From Neoalteromonas arenosi (GTDB lineage: Bacteria; Pseudomonadota; Gammaproteobacteria; Enterobacterales; Alteromonadaceae), in the NCBI RefSeq assembly GCF_030362855.1, contig NZ_JAUCBP010000013.1, positions 62,001 to 126,000 of the forward strand: a stretch of DNA of 64,000 nucleotides, given 5' to 3'. A program made the translations under genes and the position numbers. The notes beneath the pieces were generated by a model. It was not told the origin of the DNA. It saw only the letters and a list, made by a program, of their open reading frames with translations, and searched no databases. Positions 1 to 9,623 of the stretch are shown one piece after another; within the stretch, counting starts at the first letter, position 1; each line of letters opens with the position of its first letter.

Positions 1-557
1 TACCTGATTTCGCTGTGAAAAAGGATGCCAACCCGGGCTTTATCAACGAAGCGTGGACGCAAGTTGATGTACCGGGGATCTACCGCGGTCAATGCGCGGA
101 GTTGTGCGGTAAAGATCACGGCTACATGCCAGTTGTGGTCATCGCAAAAGAGCCAGCAGAGTACGAAGCATGGATCACTGAACAAGAAACGGCGCAACGC
201 ATTGCAAAAGAAGAAGAACAGCGCCTTCTAGCACTGAGCATGAGCATGGAAGAGTTAATGGCTGAAGGTGAACGTGTTTACATGGCAGCTTGTGCTGCTT
301 GCCACATGCCTAACGGTGAAGGTATTCCGGGTGTATTCCCTGCACTTAAGGGCAGCCCCATGGCATTGAATGATATTCCAGCCCACATTGATATTGTATT
401 GAACGGTAAAACCGGAACAGCGATGCAAGCCTTTGATAAACAGTTGACGCTATCTGAAATCGCAGCGGTAGTGACTTACGAGCGTAATGCTTGGGGTAAC
501 AATACTGGCGAAATGGTTCAGGCTAAAGACGTCAACGACATCGCAACTGGTCAATAG
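1..557 (+). CDS. coxB: Cytochrome c oxidase subunit II with fused cytochrome c domain (5' end outside window)
   Basis: This is the C-terminal part of the subunit that takes electrons from cytochrome c into the terminal oxidase on the periplasmic side. The frame is open from the first complete codon at base 3, so the gene begins upstream. The CuA-site signature Cys-x3-Cys-x3-His-x2-Met is visible from about base 93. A C-terminal class I cytochrome c domain follows, with its CxxCH heme motif at 291-305 and a likely distal Met in GSPM near 354-365. A heme c domain on subunit II is the mark of a caa3-type oxidase. The next gene, coxA, starts 9 bases after the stop. Confidence 0.95.
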   Translation, partial: PDFAVKKDANPGFINEAWTQVDVPGIYRGQCAELCGKDHGYMPVVVIAKEPAEYEAWITEQETAQRIAKEEEQRLLALSMSMEELMAEGERVYMAACAACHMPNGEGIPGVFPALKGSPMALNDIPAHIDIVLNGKTGTAMQAFDKQLTLSEIAAVVTYERNAWGNNTGEMVQAKDVNDIATGQ

Positions 558-566
558 GAGAGAGTT

Positions 567-2189
567 ATGAGTTCTGCAACTGAACATGCGACTACAGATG
601 TCGCGCATGGCCATGATGAGCATGCACATGACGATCATCATCATGCCATACCGACCGGTATAAAGCGCTGGTTGTTTACCACAAACCACAAAGACATCGG
701 AACATTGTACCTGTGGTTTGCATTTATTATGTTCTTGGTTGGCGGCGCCATGGCGATGGTTATTCGCGCGGAGTTGTTCCAGCCAGGTTTACAAATAGTT
801 GATCCTAATTTCTTTAACCAAATGACCACGGTGCACGGTTTGATCATGGTATTTGGTGCAGTTATGCCGGCATTTACTGGCTTGGCGAACTGGCTAGTAC
901 CGATGATGATCGGTGCACCAGATATGGCATTGCCACGGATGAATAACTGGAGCTTCTGGATCCTGCCATTCGCATTTGCAATTCTACTTGCTTCGTTGTT
1001 TGTTGAAGGTGGTGGTCCTGCTTTTGGTTGGACGTTCTACGCCCCGCTTTCTACAACCTATAGTTCTGACAGTACAGCGCTATTCGTATTCTCTGTGCAC
1101 ATTATGGGTATCAGCTCAATCATGGGCGCGATCAACGTTATCGTAACCATTTTCAACATGCGTGCGCCTGGTATGACATGGATGAAAATGCCGCTATTCG
1201 TGTGGACTTGGCTAATTACTGCATTTCTACTGATTGCCGTTATGCCAGTGCTTGCGGGTGTGGTAACCATGGTGCTCACAGATAAATATTTCGGCACTAG
1301 CTTCTTTGACGCGGCTGGTGGTGGTGATCCAGTATTATTCCAGCACATATTCTGGTTCTTTGGTCACCCAGAAGTGTACATTATGATCTTGCCGGCATTC
1401 GGCATCATCTCGCAAATCATACCCACGTTTGCACGTAAGAAACTGTTTGGCTACGCCTCCATGGTTTACGCCACGGCGTCGATTGCATTGCTGTCGTTTA
1501 TTGTATGGGCACACCACATGTTTACCACGGGTATGCCGCTGGCTGCAGAAATGTTCTTTATGTTTGCGACTATGCTTATCTCGGTACCAACGGGTGTTAA
1601 GGTGTTTAACTGGGTTGCTACCATGTGGCGCGGCTCTATGACCTTTGAGGTGCCAATGCTGTTTGCGCTGGCCTTTATTGTGCTGTTTACCATTGGTGGC
1701 TTGTCAGGTTTAATGCTAGCGATTACACCGGTTGACTTCCAATACCATGATACTTACTTCGTAGTGGCTCACTTCCACTATGTATTGGTAACGGGGGCAG
1801 TGTTCTCCATCATGGCTGCGGTGTATTATTGGCTACCGAAATGGACAGGTAAGATGTTCGACATCACGTTGGCCAAATGGCACTTCTGGTGTTCACTGAT
1901 TTCGGTAAACGTGTTGTTCTTCCCTATGCACTTTGTCGGTCTGGCCGGTATGCCACGTCGTATTCCTGACTATGCACTGCAATTTGCTGACTTTAACAAG
2001 TGGATATCAATTGGTGGCTTTGCCTTTGGTTTGTCACAGCTTATCTTCCTTGCTTTGTTGATAAAGGCGTGTCGTAAGCAAGGCGAACCGGTGTCTGATC
2101 AAGTATGGGAGGGCGCAGAAGGTCTTGAATGGGAAATCCCTTCGCCAGCACCGTATCACACATTTGATACGCCACCGGTAGTGAAGTAA
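567..2189 (+). CDS. coxA: Cytochrome c oxidase subunit I (heme-copper oxidase catalytic subunit)
   Basis: Catalytic subunit that reduces oxygen to water and pumps protons; integral inner-membrane protein of 540 aa, normal for the family, with about 12 hydrophobic segments. Diagnostic motifs are [14 protein letters not shown] (CuB His and the D-channel Glu region of A-family oxidases) and the heme-ligand segment [11 protein letters not shown]. The N-terminus carries an unusual soluble extension with eight His in the first 26 residues before the conserved core begins near residue 32. An AGGAGAG ribosome site precedes the ATG. It lies between coxB and ctaG in one operon. Confidence 0.97.
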   Translation: MSSATEHATTDVAHGHDEHAHDDHHHAIPTGIKRWLFTTNHKDIGTLYLWFAFIMFLVGGAMAMVIRAELFQPGLQIVDPNFFNQMTTVHGLIMVFGAVMPAFTGLANWLVPMMIGAPDMALPRMNNWSFWILPFAFAILLASLFVEGGGPAFGWTFYAPLSTTYSSDSTALFVFSVHIMGISSIMGAINVIVTIFNMRAPGMTWMKMPLFVWTWLITAFLLIAVMPVLAGVVTMVLTDKYFGTSFFDAAGGGDPVLFQHIFWFFGHPEVYIMILPAFGIISQIIPTFARKKLFGYASMVYATASIALLSFIVWAHHMFTTGMPLAAEMFFMFATMLISVPTGVKVFNWVATMWRGSMTFEVPMLFALAFIVLFTIGGLSGLMLAITPVDFQYHDTYFVVAHFHYVLVTGAVFSIMAAVYYWLPKWTGKMFDITLAKWHFWCSLISVNVLFFPMHFVGLAGMPRRIPDYALQFADFNKWISIGGFAFGLSQLIFLALLIKACRKQGEPVSDQVWEGAEGLEWEIPSPAPYHTFDTPPVVK

Positions 2190-2201
2190 TAGGTTACTAC
2201 C

Positions 2202-2798
2202 ATGGCATCTCATGATCCTCAAAATGCAAATGGCCGATTAGTTCTAAAGCTAATCGGCATTACGCTTGGCATGTTTGGTTTTGGCTTTGCGCTAGTGCCA
2301 CTCTATGAGGTGTTTTGTGATATCACCGGTATTAATGGCAAAACTGAAGATGAGGCTGCAGTATACACAGCCGTCGAGGTCGACACTTCTCGTTGGGTCA
2401 CTGTTGAGTTTTTAACCCGCACCAATAGCGGTATGCCCTGGGAATTTGAAGCGCGAACTAAACGCATCAAAGTCAACCCGGGAGAGCTTCATACGGTCGA
2501 ATTTTACGTCCGAAACCCAGCGCGTCGAGACATTGTCGCCCAAGCCATTCCATCAGTTTCGCCGGGAACTGCCGCACTTTACGTAAATAAAACCGAGTGT
2601 TTTTGCTTTAATCATCAGCCCTTAGGCGCAGGTGAGGAAGCGTTAATGCCGATGCAGTTTTACGTCGATCCGCAGTTACCAGAAGAAATTGAAGTCTTTA
2701 CCTTGCAGTACACACTTTACGATGTAACAGAAGAGGCCAAAGAAGCCTCAGAAACTGCTGCATTGCCGACGCTTGATGCAGTCGCAGTTGGCAGCTAA
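2202..2798 (+). CDS. ctaG: Cytochrome c oxidase assembly protein CtaG/Cox11
   Basis: Membrane-anchored copper chaperone that delivers copper to the CuB site of subunit I. The 198-aa protein has one N-terminal membrane helix (about residues 13-33) and a periplasmic immunoglobulin-like domain. The Cox11 copper-binding signature is present as ECFCFNHQPL (about residues 132-141). It begins 12 bases after coxA and ends 12 bases before coxC, the usual position for this gene. Its acidic, Ala-rich C-terminal tail of about 20 residues looks like lineage-specific padding. Confidence 0.95.
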   Translation: MASHDPQNANGRLVLKLIGITLGMFGFGFALVPLYEVFCDITGINGKTEDEAAVYTAVEVDTSRWVTVEFLTRTNSGMPWEFEARTKRIKVNPGELHTVEFYVRNPARRDIVAQAIPSVSPGTAALYVNKTECFCFNHQPLGAGEEALMPMQFYVDPQLPEEIEVFTLQYTLYDVTEEAKEASETAALPTLDAVAVGS

Positions 2799-2810
2799 AA
2801 GGAGAAATTC

Positions 2811-3704
2811 ATGTCTCAGCAAGAAACACCAGCTACTTACGAGAAATACTACGTTCCAGAACAAAGTATTTGGCCTATCGTCGGCGCCGTTGCGTTGTTC
2901 CTGATAGCCGTTGGCGCTGGGAATTATGTAGTTGAAGTAACGCGCGCAAAAGACGGTTACGGCAGCTATATTCTAGCGGCTGGTATTTTTACGTTACTCA
3001 TCATGCTTTTCGGTTGGTTTCGCGACCAAATCAGAGAGTCAATGGGCGGCTTGTATTCAGCCCAATTGGGCCGCTCTTACCGTCAGGGAATGATGTGGTT
3101 TATTTTCTCAGAGGTTATGTTCTTTGCGGCATTCTTCGGCGCTTTGTTCTATGCGCGAATGATTGCAGTACCGTGGTTAGGTGGCGCTTCTAACAATGCC
3201 ATGACTAACGAAGTATTATGGCCGACGTTTGAAGCCATGTGGCCGCTGTTGTCCACCCCTGGTGGTGTGCAAACCACTGAAATGCCGTGGCAAGGATTGG
3301 CGACGTACAACACTATTATTCTTTTGATTTCTTCGGTCACGTTGCATTACGCACATGTTGGATTGGAGAAGAATAAACGTAGTCAACTCAATGTAATGTT
3401 ACTCGTAACTATTTTATTGGGCTGTATATTCCTTGGCTTGCAAGCCTATGAATATGTGCATGCGTATCGCGATTTAGGTTTAACGCTACAAAGTGGTATT
3501 TACGGTAACACCTTCTTCTTGTTAACGGGGTTCCATGGTTTACACGTAACCTTGGGAACAATCATTTTGATCGTGCTTTACCTGCGTGTGCTGAAAGGTC
3601 ACTTTACGCCAAAAGAGCACTTTGCTTTCCAAGCGGGTAGCTGGTACTGGCACTTTGTTGACGTTGTGTGGGTTATGTTGTTCTTCTTTGTTTATATTAT
3701 TTAA
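2811..3704 (+). CDS. coxC: Cytochrome c oxidase subunit III
   Basis: Third core subunit of the aa3/caa3-type oxidase, an inner-membrane protein that stabilises subunit I. It has 297 aa and about seven hydrophobic helices. The family segment FHGLHVTLG is visible near residues 244-252, and the C-terminus WYWHFVDVVWVMLFFFVYI is typical of the family. AAGGAG precedes the ATG. It is the last structural gene of the plus-strand run, followed at once by a strong hairpin (3713-3733). Confidence 0.96.
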   Translation: MSQQETPATYEKYYVPEQSIWPIVGAVALFLIAVGAGNYVVEVTRAKDGYGSYILAAGIFTLLIMLFGWFRDQIRESMGGLYSAQLGRSYRQGMMWFIFSEVMFFAAFFGALFYARMIAVPWLGGASNNAMTNEVLWPTFEAMWPLLSTPGGVQTTEMPWQGLATYNTIILLISSVTLHYAHVGLEKNKRSQLNVMLLVTILLGCIFLGLQAYEYVHAYRDLGLTLQSGIYGNTFFLLTGFHGLHVTLGTIILIVLYLRVLKGHFTPKEHFAFQAGSWYWHFVDVVWVMLFFFVYII

Positions 3705-3712
3705 GACTGACA

Positions 3713-3733
3713 TTGAGGGGCTTAGCCCCTCAA
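3713..3733. terminator. Hairpin between convergent coxC and DUF2909 genes
   Basis: A perfect 9-bp inverted repeat, TTGAGGGGC / GCCCCTCAA, with a 3-nt TTA loop, lies between the coxC stop and the stop of the minus-strand small gene. The T-rich tail is weak (ACTTTCT on plus). It probably ends transcription of the oxidase structural genes, possibly in both directions. Confidence 0.7.
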
Positions 3734-3745
3734 ACTTTCTAGGCC

Positions 3746-3955
3746 TCAGACGGGTCTTGGATTAGGAGTGATTAAACCGGTGGCAACAGCCACTAAGATA
3801 ATGATAACGATAATGGCAGAGGTAAGTACTCGACGACCAATGTACTTACTCATAGGTTCGCCATCAGGGTCGTGATTCATCATTACCTTCATCGCCATAA
3901 ATAAGTTGTAAATCATATAAATCAGCAAGCCGCATAGTATTATTTTTATTAGCAT
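3746..3955 (-). CDS. DUF2909 small twin-helix membrane protein
   Basis: A 69-aa protein with two hydrophobic segments (about residues 2-22 and 46-62) joined by a short polar loop rich in Met, Asp and Lys. I recognise it as the DUF2909 type often found beside SURF1 genes in gammaproteobacteria. Its function is unknown; its position suggests a role in oxidase assembly or stability. It is the only minus-strand gene within the cytochrome oxidase cluster, divergent from the SURF1 gene with only 18 bases between starts, so the two share one promoter region. Confidence 0.75.
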   Translation of the reverse strand: MLIKIILCGLLIYMIYNLFMAMKVMMNHDPDGEPMSKYIGRRVLTSAIIVIIILVAVATGLITPNPRPV

Positions 3956-3973
3956 TTTTTTTCCAGGTTAGAG

Positions 3974-4693
3974 ATGGTTGCTGCAAACAAAACGGTTCCA
4001 GTATTAGCTACTCTAGTAACATTTGTAGCAATTGTCACCATGCTTCGCCTGGGCTTCTGGCAGTTGGAGCGGATGGACTACAAGCAGCAACGTCTAGCCG
4101 ACTTAGCCGATCGACAAACACGCGAGCCGGTCGACTTAGTTACCTTAAACTCATATCCATACGAGTTGGCCGATATCCCAGTTGCCTTCGTTGGCACACC
4201 TGATGAAAACCGTTTACTGCTGTTAGACAATCGCATAGTTGATGGGCAAGTGGGTTACGAGGTTTTAGCGTTTGCTGAAACCAATGTCGGTTCGGTGTTA
4301 GTGAATTATGGCTGGATTAAAGCGCCAGCTACTCGCGACCAGTTACCTGTAATCGATATTGCCGCCGGGCAACAGGTGTTTGAGGGTAATGTCGTCATTC
4401 CCAACATCAATCCTGTGGTACGTGAGACTGCGACGCAAAACAGTGAGTTTCCACTGCGCATTCAACAACTGGATTTAGATCGCATTGCGCAACTTACCAA
4501 TACCAATTTACAGCCGTTTGTTATCGCATTGGCACAGCAGAACTCTACGTTTATCAATAACTGGCGCCCCGTTGTTATGGCGCCAGAAAAGCACCTCGGC
4601 TATGCCATTCAATGGTTTGGTCTCGCGGGGGCTGCATTCATCATTTTTACAATTGCGCTTTTCAAAAGGAAAAAAACCAGTGACCAAGTCTAA
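3974..4693 (+). CDS. SURF1 family cytochrome oxidase biogenesis protein
   Basis: Inner-membrane assembly factor implicated in placing heme a in subunit I. The 239-aa protein has an N-terminal helix (about residues 8-28) followed by the family motif RLGFWQLERM, a periplasmic domain, and a C-terminal helix preceded by HLGYAIQWFGLA, which is the SURF1 signature. The reading frame overlaps the start of the next gene by 14 bases, which suggests translational coupling. Confidence 0.92.
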   Translation: MVAANKTVPVLATLVTFVAIVTMLRLGFWQLERMDYKQQRLADLADRQTREPVDLVTLNSYPYELADIPVAFVGTPDENRLLLLDNRIVDGQVGYEVLAFAETNVGSVLVNYGWIKAPATRDQLPVIDIAAGQQVFEGNVVIPNINPVVRETATQNSEFPLRIQQLDLDRIAQLTNTNLQPFVIALAQQNSTFINNWRPVVMAPEKHLGYAIQWFGLAGAAFIIFTIALFKRKKTSDQV

Positions 4694-5234
4694 TCGCATC
4701 ACCATTATCTTGTTAGTTGTCGTATTTGTTTTACCGGTGATCCTCGCCAAGTTTGCATTGGAGAATGACTGGTTTAATCGCGGTTCAACTAATCGTGGTG
4801 AATTGATGGAGCCGCCGCTCGATTTATCTGCGGTTATGACAGAAGCGCAACCGAGTTGGCGGATCTTATATGTAATGCCCGAAACCTGTGATGTTAAATG
4901 CAGCAACGCACTGTACAGTTTAGAGCAGGTATGGGTGGCTTTAGGGCGCCAAGCTGAACGTGCACAGGCCACTGTCTTGCTAACCGAAAGTAGTGATGTG
5001 GCATTTCTTAGTTCATTATCTGAACAAAATCACCTGCACTTGTTAACGGCGGATCAGCAAAATGTTAATCAAGTGTTTAAAGATGTAGCTACTGATGGTA
5101 TTTTCATAGTCGACACATTGAATAACGCCATGTTGCGTTATCCACTACAAGAACAACAAGAACAAGCTGTCATGGACAGTCGTGATATGTTGGCTGACTT
5201 GAAAAAGCTATTAAAGCTATCACGCATCGGTTAG
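4680..5234 (+). CDS. Membrane-anchored Sco/thioredoxin-like oxidase assembly protein
   Basis: A 184-aa protein with one N-terminal membrane helix (about residues 6-24) and a periplasmic domain. A Cys-x3-Cys motif (TCDVKC, about residues 63-68) sits where Sco proteins carry their copper-binding CxxxC, and IFIVDTLNNAMLRYP resembles the late Sco/thioredoxin strand. I do not see the Sco-specific distal His. I chose the GTG at 4680 because the open frame upstream only shadows SURF1 and the hydrophobic anchor follows this start directly. It lies between SURF1 and ctaA, which supports a role in copper or thiol handling during oxidase maturation. Confidence 0.8.
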   Translation: MTKSNRITIILLVVVFVLPVILAKFALENDWFNRGSTNRGELMEPPLDLSAVMTEAQPSWRILYVMPETCDVKCSNALYSLEQVWVALGRQAERAQATVLLTESSDVAFLSSLSEQNHLHLLTADQQNVNQVFKDVATDGIFIVDTLNNAMLRYPLQEQQEQAVMDSRDMLADLKKLLKLSRIG

Positions 5235-5245
5235 GGGTTATAGCA

Positions 5246-6223
5246 ATGAAAAAGCTGGTACTAGTGAGTATTCTACTGGCTCTGGTCGTTATCGTTTTGG
5301 GGGCATATACGCGCTTGACGGACGCTGGACTTGGCTGTCCAGACTGGCCGGGTTGCTATGGACACTTGACCATCCCGCAAACTGAAGAGCACATTGCTAA
5401 GGCCAATGAAGCTTTCCCTGAACGACCTGTCGAGGCTGAAAAAGCCTGGAATGAAATGGTGCACCGTTATTTCGCTGCGGCACTGGGTTTCTTTATTCTG
5501 GTTATCGCGATTATTGCCATTACCAAGCGCGGCTATAACCAGCCGCTGAAACTGCCACTGGTGTTACTTGGGCTAGTAATTTTTCAGGGCATGCTGGGAA
5601 TGTGGACCGTCACACTTAACCTGTTGCCCGCCGTGGTAATGGGCCATTTGCTGGGCGGTTTTACGGTTTTATCCTGTTTGTTTTTGCTCTACCTGCGCAT
5701 GTCGCATTTCCGGGTTCCCGGTGGTGATCCACAATTAAAACCATTAGCAAAATACGCTGCGTTGGGCATTGTCATACTCGTTTGCCAGATTGCGCTAGGC
5801 GGATGGACGTCAGCTAACTATGCCGCTTTAGCTTGTACAGAATTTCCGCTGTGCCAAGGTAATTGGACTGAGCGCTGGGACTTCGCTGGCGCCTTTAGTA
5901 TTCCAGATGCTGACAACTACGAGTTTGGCGCACATGATTACGATGAACGCATGACGATGCACGTTATGCATCGCATTGGCGCAATAGTTACTTTTATCTA
6001 TTTGTGTTGGCTCGGTATTGCCGTCTACACCCGCGCTGCTTCTCAGGCAGTGAAAAGTTTATCTGTATTGATGGTACTTGTGTTGGGTGTGCAAGTACTG
6101 CTTGGTATCAGCAATGTTGTTTATAGCCTACCGCTTACAGTGGCTGTGGCGCACAATGCGGTTGCCGCGTGTTTATTATTAGTGATGGTCATGTTGACCT
6201 ACACGCTTTATCGCAAGATCTAA
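5246..6223 (+). CDS. ctaA: Heme A synthase (COX15/CtaA)
   Basis: Oxidises the C8 methyl of heme O to the formyl group of heme A in the inner membrane. The 325-aa protein has eight predicted helices in two pseudo-symmetric halves. Heme-ligand His motifs EMVHRYFA (about residues 69-76) and MHRIGA (about 241-246) match the family, as does the N-terminal GAYTRLTDAGLGCPDWPGCYG region and its repeat TEFPLCQG in the second half. It precedes ctaB, so heme O and heme A steps are encoded together. Confidence 0.95.
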   Translation: MKKLVLVSILLALVVIVLGAYTRLTDAGLGCPDWPGCYGHLTIPQTEEHIAKANEAFPERPVEAEKAWNEMVHRYFAAALGFFILVIAIIAITKRGYNQPLKLPLVLLGLVIFQGMLGMWTVTLNLLPAVVMGHLLGGFTVLSCLFLLYLRMSHFRVPGGDPQLKPLAKYAALGIVILVCQIALGGWTSANYAALACTEFPLCQGNWTERWDFAGAFSIPDADNYEFGAHDYDERMTMHVMHRIGAIVTFIYLCWLGIAVYTRAASQAVKSLSVLMVLVLGVQVLLGISNVVYSLPLTVAVAHNAVAACLLLVMVMLTYTLYRKI

Positions 6224-6239
6224 TTTTTAGGAGAAAATC

Positions 6240-7166
6240 GTGGCTCGTACAGCGTCTATTCCCGCTACCGCAAAGACTTCTCAGGTAGCTACGCAACGCG
6301 CAACATGGCGTGATTATTACGAATTAACCAAACCACGGGTAGTGATGTTATTACTACTTACCGCATTAGTGGGTATGTGCTTAGCCAGTGATTCTTGGAT
6401 TGCCTGGCAAACGCTTGTGGCGGGTATTTTCGGTATTGGCGCATTGTCTTCAGCTGCCGCAGTAGTTAATCACGTTGTAGACCATCGAATCGATAGTCAG
6501 ATGGCACGTACCTTCAATCGTCCCGTAGCACGTGGCAAAGTATCCGTCGTCAAAGCGCTGGCTTTTGCGTTTGTGCTGACGGTGGTTGGTATGGCAACTT
6601 TGCTGCTATTTGTAAATGCCTTAACAGCATGGTTAACCTTTGCCAGCTTACTCGGCTACGCAGTGGTTTACACAATGTTTTTAAAACGCGCTACGCCGCA
6701 GAATATCGTGATTGGTGGATTGGCCGGTGCTGCACCTCCGCTACTTGGCTGGACTGCTGTCACAGGTGAGATGCACTCGCATGCCTTACTACTAGTCTTG
6801 ATTATCTTTACTTGGACACCGCCGCACTTTTGGGCGCTGGCAATCCACCGTGAGAAAGACTACGCCAAAGCGGAAATACCCATGCTCCCTGTTACGCATG
6901 GCGTGAGTTTTACCAAGACCTCAGTATTGTTATATACCGTGCTCTTATGTGTGATCTGCTTGCTGCCGTACCTCGTGGGTATGACAGGCATTATTTATTT
7001 GGTCGGCTCTTCATTGCTCAATGCAGGCTTTTTGTATTACGCTTGGAAACTCAAATTCGGCAAAGACCCCAAAACTGCCATGCAAACCTTTAAGTTTTCT
7101 ATTGTCCACTTAATGGTGTTGTTTGTGGTTTTATTGGTTGATCATTACGTTTCTATCGGGCTATGA
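6240..7166 (+). CDS. ctaB: Protoheme IX farnesyltransferase (heme O synthase)
   Basis: UbiA-family prenyltransferase that adds a farnesyl group to heme b to make heme O, the substrate of CtaA. The 308-aa protein is polytopic. The first Asp-rich substrate motif reads [19 protein letters not shown] (about residues 77-95), and the second region includes [19 protein letters not shown] (about 189-207), both diagnostic. Start is GTG at 6240 after a GGAGAAAATC ribosome site. The stop overlaps the next gene by four bases (ATGA). Confidence 0.95.
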   Translation: MARTASIPATAKTSQVATQRATWRDYYELTKPRVVMLLLLTALVGMCLASDSWIAWQTLVAGIFGIGALSSAAAVVNHVVDHRIDSQMARTFNRPVARGKVSVVKALAFAFVLTVVGMATLLLFVNALTAWLTFASLLGYAVVYTMFLKRATPQNIVIGGLAGAAPPLLGWTAVTGEMHSHALLLVLIIFTWTPPHFWALAIHREKDYAKAEIPMLPVTHGVSFTKTSVLLYTVLLCVICLLPYLVGMTGIIYLVGSSLLNAGFLYYAWKLKFGKDPKTAMQTFKFSIVHLMVLFVVLLVDHYVSIGL

Positions 7167-7834
7167 CGCAAAAAAAAATCACTGGAATTGTTGCCTTTGT
7201 TGCATTAGTGGTGGGGATTTATGTCGCTACCATTATTGCTCCACCGGGTGTGCAAACCGGATCTCCGGATGCTGAGCAACAGACATTCAACACTGAATAT
7301 GTTCAACTTTTTCCGCAACCGCGAGCACTGACAGACTTCGCTCTCATCGACCACAATAATCAGCCTGTCGACAAATCGGTGTTTACTGGCAAGTGGTCGC
7401 TGCTGTTTGTTGGCTATACTTATTGCCCAGATGTGTGTCCAACTACAATGGCGGCGATAAATTCCGCTTACAAAGATTTAGTCAGCGCGACGCCTGCTGA
7501 GCCACAAGTGGTGTTTTTGTCCGTCGACCCTAAGCGCGACACCATTGAGCGTCTCAATGAATATATGAATTTCTTCAATCCGGCATTCATTGGTATGACG
7601 GGCGAGCACAAAGAATTATTCCCTCTGGTGCGCAGTATGGGAATGATGTACGCAATGACCGAAAGCACTGACACACCTGATTATTTAATTGATCACAGTG
7701 CGTCTATTGTTGTCATTAATCCACAAGCTCAAGTTGTGGGCCGCTTCAAACCTCAACATACGCCGGGGCAACTAGCGATCAGTGATACAGACCAAATTAT
7801 CGCTGACCTGCCAATACTTATGAGTCAAGGTTAA
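7163..7834 (+). CDS. SCO1/SenC family copper chaperone
   Basis: Periplasmic, membrane-anchored thioredoxin-fold protein that helps build the CuA centre of subunit II. It has 223 aa with one N-terminal helix (about residues 8-26). The copper ligands are present: Cys-x3-Cys in [10 protein letters not shown] (about residues 92-101) and a distal His in LIDHSASI (about 174-181). The four-base ATGA overlap with ctaB shows coupling, and this gene ends the oxidase biogenesis set. Confidence 0.93.
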   Translation: MTQKKITGIVAFVALVVGIYVATIIAPPGVQTGSPDAEQQTFNTEYVQLFPQPRALTDFALIDHNNQPVDKSVFTGKWSLLFVGYTYCPDVCPTTMAAINSAYKDLVSATPAEPQVVFLSVDPKRDTIERLNEYMNFFNPAFIGMTGEHKELFPLVRSMGMMYAMTESTDTPDYLIDHSASIVVINPQAQVVGRFKPQHTPGQLAISDTDQIIADLPILMSQG

Positions 7835-7841
7835 ACGTTCC

Positions 7842-8450
7842 ATGGCATCAATAGCGCGGGTTGTTGATGCTACCGCCAGTGATGCACAGACCCTCAGTGA
7901 GCTAGTTTTTGCAGCAGCTCCTGCGATGCTGACGGAACTGTTTGGCGCGGGTGATAGTGGCATTGTTAAGCAATTTTTGGCCGACGGTTTTAGACATCCT
8001 AATGGCCAATTCGGGTATGCCAACCATCGAGTTGTGCGCTCAGGTAGTGACACCATAGCTGTAGCCTGTGGTTGGCATGACACATTGCCGAAAAACTTTG
8101 ATAGTGCGACCGTAAGCCACATCCACGAGTTTTTTGGATTTGAACGGAGCATTGCAATATTGGAGCGCAATCGCCTGATAAGCCACTGGATAAGACCACC
8201 AGAATCTCACGAATACGCAATTGGTCATTTAAGCGTTGCACCTGAGCATCAGCGGCAGGGAATAGCAAAATTACTGCTTTCTGATTGCGTGAAAGCCGCT
8301 CAAGCACTAAATAAACCTCAGATCATTTTAGATGTCGAAACCGATAACCATGCCGCTATTGGCTGTTATCAATCATTCGGTTTTACATCGTTGCCTGTGG
8401 CTAGCGGCTCACCCTATGTCAGGTTGGTCTTCTCTTTGGCTGCCAGTTAG
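7842..8450 (+). CDS. GNAT family N-acetyltransferase
   Basis: A 202-aa acetyl-CoA-dependent N-acetyltransferase of unknown substrate. The acetyl-CoA loop is visible as VAPEHQRQGIAKLLL (about residues 133-147, the Q/RxxGxG/A pattern), followed by a C-terminal strand ending YQSFGF, typical of GNAT folds. It begins 7 bases after the SCO1 gene on the same strand, so it may be co-transcribed, but nothing ties it to the oxidase functionally. Confidence 0.85.
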   Translation: MASIARVVDATASDAQTLSELVFAAAPAMLTELFGAGDSGIVKQFLADGFRHPNGQFGYANHRVVRSGSDTIAVACGWHDTLPKNFDSATVSHIHEFFGFERSIAILERNRLISHWIRPPESHEYAIGHLSVAPEHQRQGIAKLLLSDCVKAAQALNKPQIILDVETDNHAAIGCYQSFGFTSLPVASGSPYVRLVFSLAAS

Positions 8451-8454
8451 CTTG

Positions 8455-9528
8455 TTAGTCTGGGTAGTGACCATTTTCATCAGCGACAAAAAACGGCTGG
8501 GAATACCAGTGAAAACGACCCGGTACAGTGCTTGGCGCCGTGCAGTTAACGCGGCTTCGCCCCGCCTCAAGCGGTTCAGGAACGGTAAAGCTGAGTATTT
8601 GGCCCTGGGTAGTCGTTGTGATCACTTCGTTCCTGTAAAAACAGGTTACTTGACTCGCTTTGGGTTGCGTTTGGTTGAGTTCAAGACTTATCTCGGGTTG
8701 TGCGCCTAGGGCGAACATCGGATCTGAAGGATTTGAGACGTTTAGCGCCATGCTGTTGAGCTTGGTTTTTAAAGTGTTTAAATTGGCGTAGATACCCGCA
8801 GACGGGAAACGTGGAATAGCGCCAAAATCACTACTCGATGAAACCGCACCTGAATGCTGGGCAAAACCGATATAACCGTCAGCCAACAAAGCGTCGCGAA
8901 GCTTGAAATTAAATTCACCAAAGGGATAGGCCAAGTACTTAAGCGAGTAGTCTAGTTGTTCAGTAATCATAGCCTCTGCCGCTCGAATATTCTGCATGGT
9001 GCGCGTTAGCCATTGCGCTTCTGTTTCATTTTCCTTGCGGCTGAGTAAGTGTGCGTGATCCATCGTGTGATTGGCAAACAATACGCCTTCTTGACTCATG
9101 CGCTTAACTTCTGACCACGTTAATTGATCACGCCGAACACCAATCTCTGGTGGATTAATAAAAATCGTGTACGGCATATTGTATTGCTGCAACAACGGGT
9201 GAGCATTCTCTAAGATGTTTCGGTAACCATCGTCAAAGGTAATTGCAATGGCTTTATCTGGGAGCACTTGACCTGTCTTTAGGGAATTGACGAGCACATC
9301 TAACGGCAGTACTACGTGATGCTCATTAATATGCGCAAGGTGTGCGGCAAACTGCTCAGGACTGATACTGGTTGACGGCGGTGTCTGTGTAGAAACGTGA
9401 TGGTACACCAGGATAACGGCATTATCGCGCTCTTGAGCTTGCACAAATGTACAGCTCGGGAGTATCAACAATGTGACTACAACGCAGCACAGTAAGCGGC
9501 GTAAATGCGATATGGTTTTCTGGTTCAT
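8455..9528 (-). CDS. Secreted polysaccharide deacetylase (NodB domain)
   Basis: A 357-aa exported protein; residues 1-31 form a signal peptide ending VQA. The NodB deacetylase domain has the first motif ITFDDGYRN (about residues 96-104, with the catalytic and metal Asp pair) and a metal-binding His pair in NHTMDHAHL (about 153-161). A C-terminal part of about 100 residues is Ser/Thr-rich and beta-like, with no domain I recognise. Probable substrate is a cell-surface or exported N-acetylated sugar polymer; PgaB-type enzymes are the nearest well-known relatives. It converges on the acetyltransferase gene with a 4-base gap. Confidence 0.88.
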   Translation of the reverse strand: MNQKTISHLRRLLCCVVVTLLILPSCTFVQAQERDNAVILVYHHVSTQTPPSTSISPEQFAAHLAHINEHHVVLPLDVLVNSLKTGQVLPDKAIAITFDDGYRNILENAHPLLQQYNMPYTIFINPPEIGVRRDQLTWSEVKRMSQEGVLFANHTMDHAHLLSRKENETEAQWLTRTMQNIRAAEAMITEQLDYSLKYLAYPFGEFNFKLRDALLADGYIGFAQHSGAVSSSSDFGAIPRFPSAGIYANLNTLKTKLNSMALNVSNPSDPMFALGAQPEISLELNQTQPKASQVTCFYRNEVITTTTQGQILSFTVPEPLEAGRSRVNCTAPSTVPGRFHWYSQPFFVADENGHYPD

Positions 9529-9623
9529 AAGCGATTTGACCCTTTATTCTGCTGCGGGATATTACCATTTTAAGGTACTCTTACGCTTTGTTTTAGCGAA
9601 TCGACCTGTCACTCAACGAATTT

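Noticed and set aside
4485-4679. N-terminal extension of the Sco-like gene
   Set aside because: It only shadows SURF1 in another frame, and the membrane anchor starts just after the GTG at 4680.
7772-8170. 132-codon open frame on the minus strand
   Set aside because: Lies opposite the SCO1 and acetyltransferase genes with no family match; antisense shadow.
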